From Chloroflexota bacterium (GTDB lineage Bacteria > Chloroflexota > Dormibacteria > Dormibacterales > Dormibacteraceae), in assembly GCA_005880795.1 (NCBI GenBank), contig VBGP01000034.1, positions 1 through 35,469 of the forward strand: a stretch of 35,469 nt of DNA, written 5' to 3'. The position numbers and the translations under genes are program-made. Position 1 is the first letter of the stretch, and each line of letters opens with the position of its first letter. Shown one piece after another: positions 32,823-35,469 of this stretch. The notes below the pieces were generated by a model. That model saw nothing but the letters and a program-made list of their open reading frames with translations, was not told the origin of the DNA and did no database searches.

Positions 32823-33122
32823 GTGTTCACCGCCGCGGAGCTCGATTTCCTGCGCTCCCAGCGGATCGGTCGCCTCGCGACGGTGGGCCCGTCGGGCTGG
32901 CCACATGTCGTGCCGGTCATGTACACGATGAATGACGATGGATCGCTCGATTTCGACGTGGACGGCGTGAAGTTGCGAAACCTCAGTCGCGAGGCCCGGG
33001 CGGCCATGGTCGTGGATGCGATGGGGCCGCGGCGGGGCGTTGCGATGCAGGGTCGCGTCGAGCTCATCGCGCCGGAGAGGGCGCGCCTGGAGCCGGTGCG
33101 CAAATTCGCCTGGGGTCTTTGA
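32823..33122 (+). CDS. PPOX-fold (pyridoxamine 5'-phosphate oxidase-like) flavin/F420 protein
   Basis: 99 aa. FTAAELDFLRSQRIGRLATV, GPSGWPHVVPVMYTMNDDGS, LRNLSREARAAMVVDAM and GVAMQGRVELI match the PPOX-class, F420-type family, whose members often end in a WGL-like tail as here (KFAWGL). It lacks the usual IRIRPRRV stretch before the end, making it slightly short. GTG 32823 follows TAGGAT (32810-32815) by 7 nt: a leaderless start. The TGA overlaps the next start as TTGA. Confidence 0.85.
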   Translation: MFTAAELDFLRSQRIGRLATVGPSGWPHVVPVMYTMNDDGSLDFDVDGVKLRNLSREARAAMVVDAMGPRRGVAMQGRVELIAPERARLEPVRKFAWGL

Positions 33123-34495
33123 TTCCGCGCGCTTCCTTAGTCCTGGCTTTGTGCCTGCCTCTGGCCATGGTTGCGTGCAGCTCGGGTTCCGGCTCATCAA
33201 ACTCCTCGAGCTCGCGGGGGTCCGTGACCCCCACTCCTTCGCCTCCGATCTCGGCGGAATGGGTCGAGTACCACCGCGACGCGGGTCGGTCTGGAGTCGG
33301 ACCTGCTGAGCCAGCGCTGACCACGCCTAAGGTCGCCTGGCGAACCAGCGTCGACGGCGATGTCTACGCTTCGCCGCTGATCGTTGCGGGGCACGTCATC
33401 GTCGCGACCGAAAACAACACGGTGTACTCGCTCGACGTCTTCACCGGTTCGGTCGTATGGAAGGCGCATCTAGGCGATCCTGTCGACGCGTCGTCGCTGC
33501 CCTGCGGCAACATTCGGCCTGTCACCGGGATCACCGGCACCCCGGCCGCAGATCCCGCCACGGGCCGGCTGTTCGTAGTCGCGTTCTTGCGCGGCCAGCA
33601 TCACATGCTGTACTCGCTCAGCCTCACCGATGGCTCGAGCGCCTGGCAGCGCGACATTGATCCCTCCGGCTCCAATCCCGCAGTGCAGCAGCAGCGCGGC
33701 GCCCTGGCCATCGGTTCGGGTTTCGTGTACATGCCGCTCGGCGGGCTGTACGGCGATTGCGGCGCGTACCACGGGTACGTCGTGGGTATGTCGCTGAACG
33801 GCGCGCAGGCCGCGGCCTACCAGGTGCCCAGCCAGCGCGGCGCGGGCATCTGGTCGCCGCAGGGAGTCACCGTCAGCGCCGATGGGAGCGTTTACGTGGT
33901 GAGCGGAAACGCTACGTCGGGGTCGGGCTTCGGCAACAGCAACTCCGTGATCCAGCTGGCGCCCGATCTGACCGTGCGGTCTTACTTCGCGCCGTCGAAC
34001 TGGGCGGCGCTCAACGCCAGCGACACCGACCTCGGATCTGTCGGGGCCACCGTCCTGTCGAATGGGTTGGTGGTGGCAATCGGGAAAGACGGCGTTGCTT
34101 ATGTGCTTCGAGCCGGGAGCCTGGGCGGCGTGGGAGGGCAGCTCACGAGCCGCAAGGTGTGCTCCGGAGCGTGGGGCGGTACGGCCTCGTCGGGTTCGGA
34201 CGTATATGTGCCGTGCGCCGACGGATTGTTTGCGTTGTCGGTCACTTCCACATCGATCGATATCAAGTGGTTCACGGGCAGCCCGCTGGTGGCTTCGCCG
34301 ATCATCTCTGCCGGCGCTGTGTGGGCCATCGACACGTCATCAGCAACTTTGTTCGCGCTTGAGCCGGCCACCGGGCATGTCCTTTTCAAAACGGCGCTCG
34401 GCGCGGCGCAGCGCTTCAGCACGCCGGCGGCGACGGACGGGTTCGTGGTGGCGCCGGCGGGAGCAAACGTGGTGGGTGTGTCGGTGGTCGGCTAG
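33119..34495 (+). CDS. PQQ-like beta-propeller lipoprotein
   Basis: 458 aa. A lipoprotein signal peptide (IPRASLVLALCLPLAMVAC, lipid Cys20) is followed by a Ser/Gly linker (~21-45). Then come propeller repeats of the PQQ_2 type: VYASPLIVAGHVIVATENNT, VYSLDVFTGSVVWKAHLGD, GLFALSVTS and LFALEPATGHVLFKTALG. Members such as BamB are scaffolds; dehydrogenase activity cannot be claimed. The TTG start at 33119 overlaps the PPOX stop as TTGA. It converges on ribH, sharing a CTAG stop palindrome. Confidence 0.87.
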   Translation: MIPRASLVLALCLPLAMVACSSGSGSSNSSSSRGSVTPTPSPPISAEWVEYHRDAGRSGVGPAEPALTTPKVAWRTSVDGDVYASPLIVAGHVIVATENNTVYSLDVFTGSVVWKAHLGDPVDASSLPCGNIRPVTGITGTPAADPATGRLFVVAFLRGQHHMLYSLSLTDGSSAWQRDIDPSGSNPAVQQQRGALAIGSGFVYMPLGGLYGDCGAYHGYVVGMSLNGAQAAAYQVPSQRGAGIWSPQGVTVSADGSVYVVSGNATSGSGFGNSNSVIQLAPDLTVRSYFAPSNWAALNASDTDLGSVGATVLSNGLVVAIGKDGVAYVLRAGSLGGVGGQLTSRKVCSGAWGGTASSGSDVYVPCADGLFALSVTSTSIDIKWFTGSPLVASPIISAGAVWAIDTSSATLFALEPATGHVLFKTALGAAQRFSTPAATDGFVVAPAGANVVGVSVVG

Positions 34496-34956
34496 CCCTG
34501 GATGGAGTGAAGGAGGTTGGCCATCTCGATGGCGACCTCCGCGGCGTCGGACCCCTTGTTGTTCTTGGGTCCGGATCGGGCGAGCGCTTGGTCCTTGTCC
34601 TCGGTAGTCAGGACGCCGAACGCGATCGGGACTCCGGTGTCGAGCTGCACCTGCATCAGGCCGGACGCCGACTGCATCGCGACGACCTCGAATTGAAACG
34701 TTTCGCCGCGGACGACGCAGCCGAGGCAGATGATCGCATCGTGTTCGCCCTTTTCCGCGAGGGCTAATGCCGTGACGGGGAGCTCGAGGGCACCAGGTAC
34801 CCAGTAAACGTCGGGATCTTCGACTCCGTGGCTTTGGAGAACCTCCTGCGCACCGCGCAGAAGACGTTTCGTTACGTCTTCGTTGAATCGCGCCACGACG
34901 ATCGCGATGTGCAGATCGGTGCCATCGAGGTGCGGCGTTGCTCCTATGTCTCCCAC
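34492..34956 (-). CDS. ribH: 6,7-dimethyl-8-ribityllumazine synthase
   Basis: 154 aa, normal length. RibH makes the riboflavin precursor lumazine. IAIVVARFNEDVTKRLLRGA, VYWVPGALELPVTA, ICLGCVVRGETFQFEVVAMQ (with the catalytic His of the usual GETxHFD motif replaced by Gln), and PIAFGVLTTEDKDQAL. The replaced residue is worth noting: most RibH proteins read RGxTxHFDyV, and here the position reads F-Q-F-E. GTG 34954-34956 lies 8 bp after the stop of the small gene at 34965. No other riboflavin genes are present. Confidence 0.92.
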   Translation of the reverse strand: MGDIGATPHLDGTDLHIAIVVARFNEDVTKRLLRGAQEVLQSHGVEDPDVYWVPGALELPVTALALAEKGEHDAIICLGCVVRGETFQFEVVAMQSASGLMQVQLDTGVPIAFGVLTTEDKDQALARSGPKNNKGSDAAEVAIEMANLLHSIQG

Positions 34957-34964
34957 TCCCTGAA

Positions 34965-35120
34965 TTACAACAGGTGGCCGAGCTTGTCTTCTTCCTCGTT
35001 GTCGTACTCGCCTCGGTGGGTGATCGTCTCCATCGCGGCGGCCCCCAGGTGGAGGGCGTGAGCCGACCAGTGGTGGTCGGCGATGCGCTCGCTCCCCAGG
35101 AGACGTGTCTCAGCTGTCAT
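34965..35120 (-). CDS. small hypothetical protein between 23S rRNA and ribH
   Basis: 51 aa from ATG 35118-35120: MTAETRLLGSERIADHHWSA, then HALHLGAAAMETITHRGEYD, then NEEEDKLGHLL. The codon third positions are strongly G/C, like real genes here, while the sequence upstream of the ATG becomes AT-richer, as expected of a leader. A perfect 8-bp hairpin (35062-35081) is embedded in it. No family recognised. It could alternatively be a structured RNA; ribH begins 8 bp after its stop. Confidence 0.5.
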   Translation of the reverse strand: MTAETRLLGSERIADHHWSAHALHLGAAAMETITHRGEYDNEEEDKLGHLL

Positions 35121-35232
35121 TGCAACAACCGAATTAGGTCTATGAGATTCTCCAGTTTGCCTTTTCTTCGCTGGATCCAATTTCGTGCGTCGCTTGTCAC
35201 TCTCTCCTCAGTGAGCTGAAGAGTGAGTTATA
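35121..35232. other. intergenic spacer between 23S rRNA and small gene
   Basis: About 110 bp, more AT-rich than the rest. It holds the hairpin at 35197-35226 and no 5S rRNA or tRNA sequence that I can recognise. Confidence 0.6.
35197..35226. other. hairpin just after 23S rRNA 3' end
   Basis: TCACTCT (35197-35203) and AGAGTGA (35220-35226) form a perfect 7-bp stem; CAG/CTG inside may extend it. It begins ~7 nt past the 23S end. It could be a processing site or a weak terminator. Confidence 0.4.
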
Positions 35233-35469
35233 GGTGAACAAGCCCTCGGGCTATTAGTACCGCTCAGCTCAAAGGATTGCTCCTCTTACACCTGCGGCCT
35301 ATCAACCTGGTTGTCTACCAGGGCCCTTACCCGGTTAACCCGGTGGGAGACCTTATCTTGGAGTTGGCTTCGCACTTAGATGCTTTCAGCGCTTATCCAA
35401 ACCGGCCATGGCTACCCGGCGCTGCCACTGGCGTGACAACCGGTACACTAGCGGGCCGTTCAACCCGGT
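35233..35469 (-). rRNA. rrl: 23S ribosomal RNA, 3' end (5' part outside window)
   Basis: The complement ends ...GAGCTGAGCGGTACTAATAG, then CCCGAGGGCTTGTTCACC, the standard 3' terminus of 23S rRNA. Preceding it are the usual domain VI sequences (GATAGGCCGCAGGTGTAAG, GCATCTAAGTGCGAAGCCAA). About 237 nt are in the window. The 3' boundary is an estimate. No 5S gene follows in the 275 bp to ribH. Confidence 0.95.

Noticed and set aside
33120-33122. TGA ending the PPOX gene as a second selenocysteine codon
   Set aside because: The protein ends with the family's usual WGL-type tail, read-through soon meets another stop (TAG), and the TGA forms the TTGA overlap with the next gene.
34965-35232. 5S rRNA after 23S
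   Set aside because: None of the conserved 5S blocks are present on either strand.
1-35469. CRISPR array, insertion sequence or prophage
   Set aside because: No repeat-spacer pattern, transposase, integrase or phage structural gene was found.

Overview
This is a high-GC, very gene-dense bacterial chromosome segment. It carries almost the whole conserved translation, secretion and chromosome-maintenance supercluster known from Bacillus and other Gram-positive-type (Terrabacteria) genomes. In transcription order it reads rpmB | asp23-fakA-degV ... recG ... selD-rsmD-coaD-(coiled-coil gene)-rpmF-fabD ... acpP-rnc-smc-ftsY ... ylxM-ffh-rpsP-khpA-rimM-trmD-rplS. The gene set, a DUF222-HNH endonuclease, MpaB-family haem oxygenases, zinc-type L28 and L32 and a selenocysteine SelD fit an uncultivated Chloroflexota/Dormibacterota-like soil lineage. 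That placement is inference from gene content; no 16S gene is present.

Layout. 1-4785 (minus): truncated MpaB-like oxygenase after the rplS-trmD-rimM-khpA-rpsP-ffh-ylxM operon. 4820-8251: accessory island with DinB, an AsnC-type sensor domain, an inositol monophosphatase-like enzyme, a PHP phosphoesterase and DUF222-HNH. 8248-15748 (minus): ftsY, smc, rnc, acpP, a monooxygenase/SnoaL fusion, fabD, rpmF and a coiled-coil gene. 15745-17840 (minus): coaD, rsmD, selD. 17861-23363: LigB-type dioxygenase, recG, three membrane-associated genes and a second MpaB-like oxygenase. 23440-26576: degV, fakA, asp23, rpmB. 26573-34495: AcuC-like deacetylase, formiminotransferase, LiaF-like membrane genes, M16C protease, PPOX-fold flavoprotein and a beta-propeller lipoprotein. 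34492-35469 (minus): ribH, a tiny gene and the 3' end of 23S rRNA. No tRNA, CRISPR array or insertion sequence was seen.

Most notable. (1) selD has an in-frame UGA at its catalytic residue, followed by a SECIS-like stem-loop, so the real gene is longer than its longest stop-free frame. (2) Four genes (rnc, ftsY, the IMPase-like gene and the coiled-coil gene after coaD) have protein homology running past every possible ATG, GTG or TTG start. Each has an ATA or CTG codon in frame exactly at a 4-nt overlap with the upstream stop (ATAA, ATAG, CTGA, CTGA). Other pairs here use ATGA, GTGA and TTGA, which suggests that stop-coupled reinitiation tolerates any first base, and AUA. (3) Many genes begin 6-9 nt after a TANNNT -10 element, the architecture of leaderless mRNA, and divergent genes are separated by only 17-39 bp with overlapping back-to-back -10 elements. 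(4) Convergent genes overlap at their stop codons; only one convergent junction has room for terminator hairpins.
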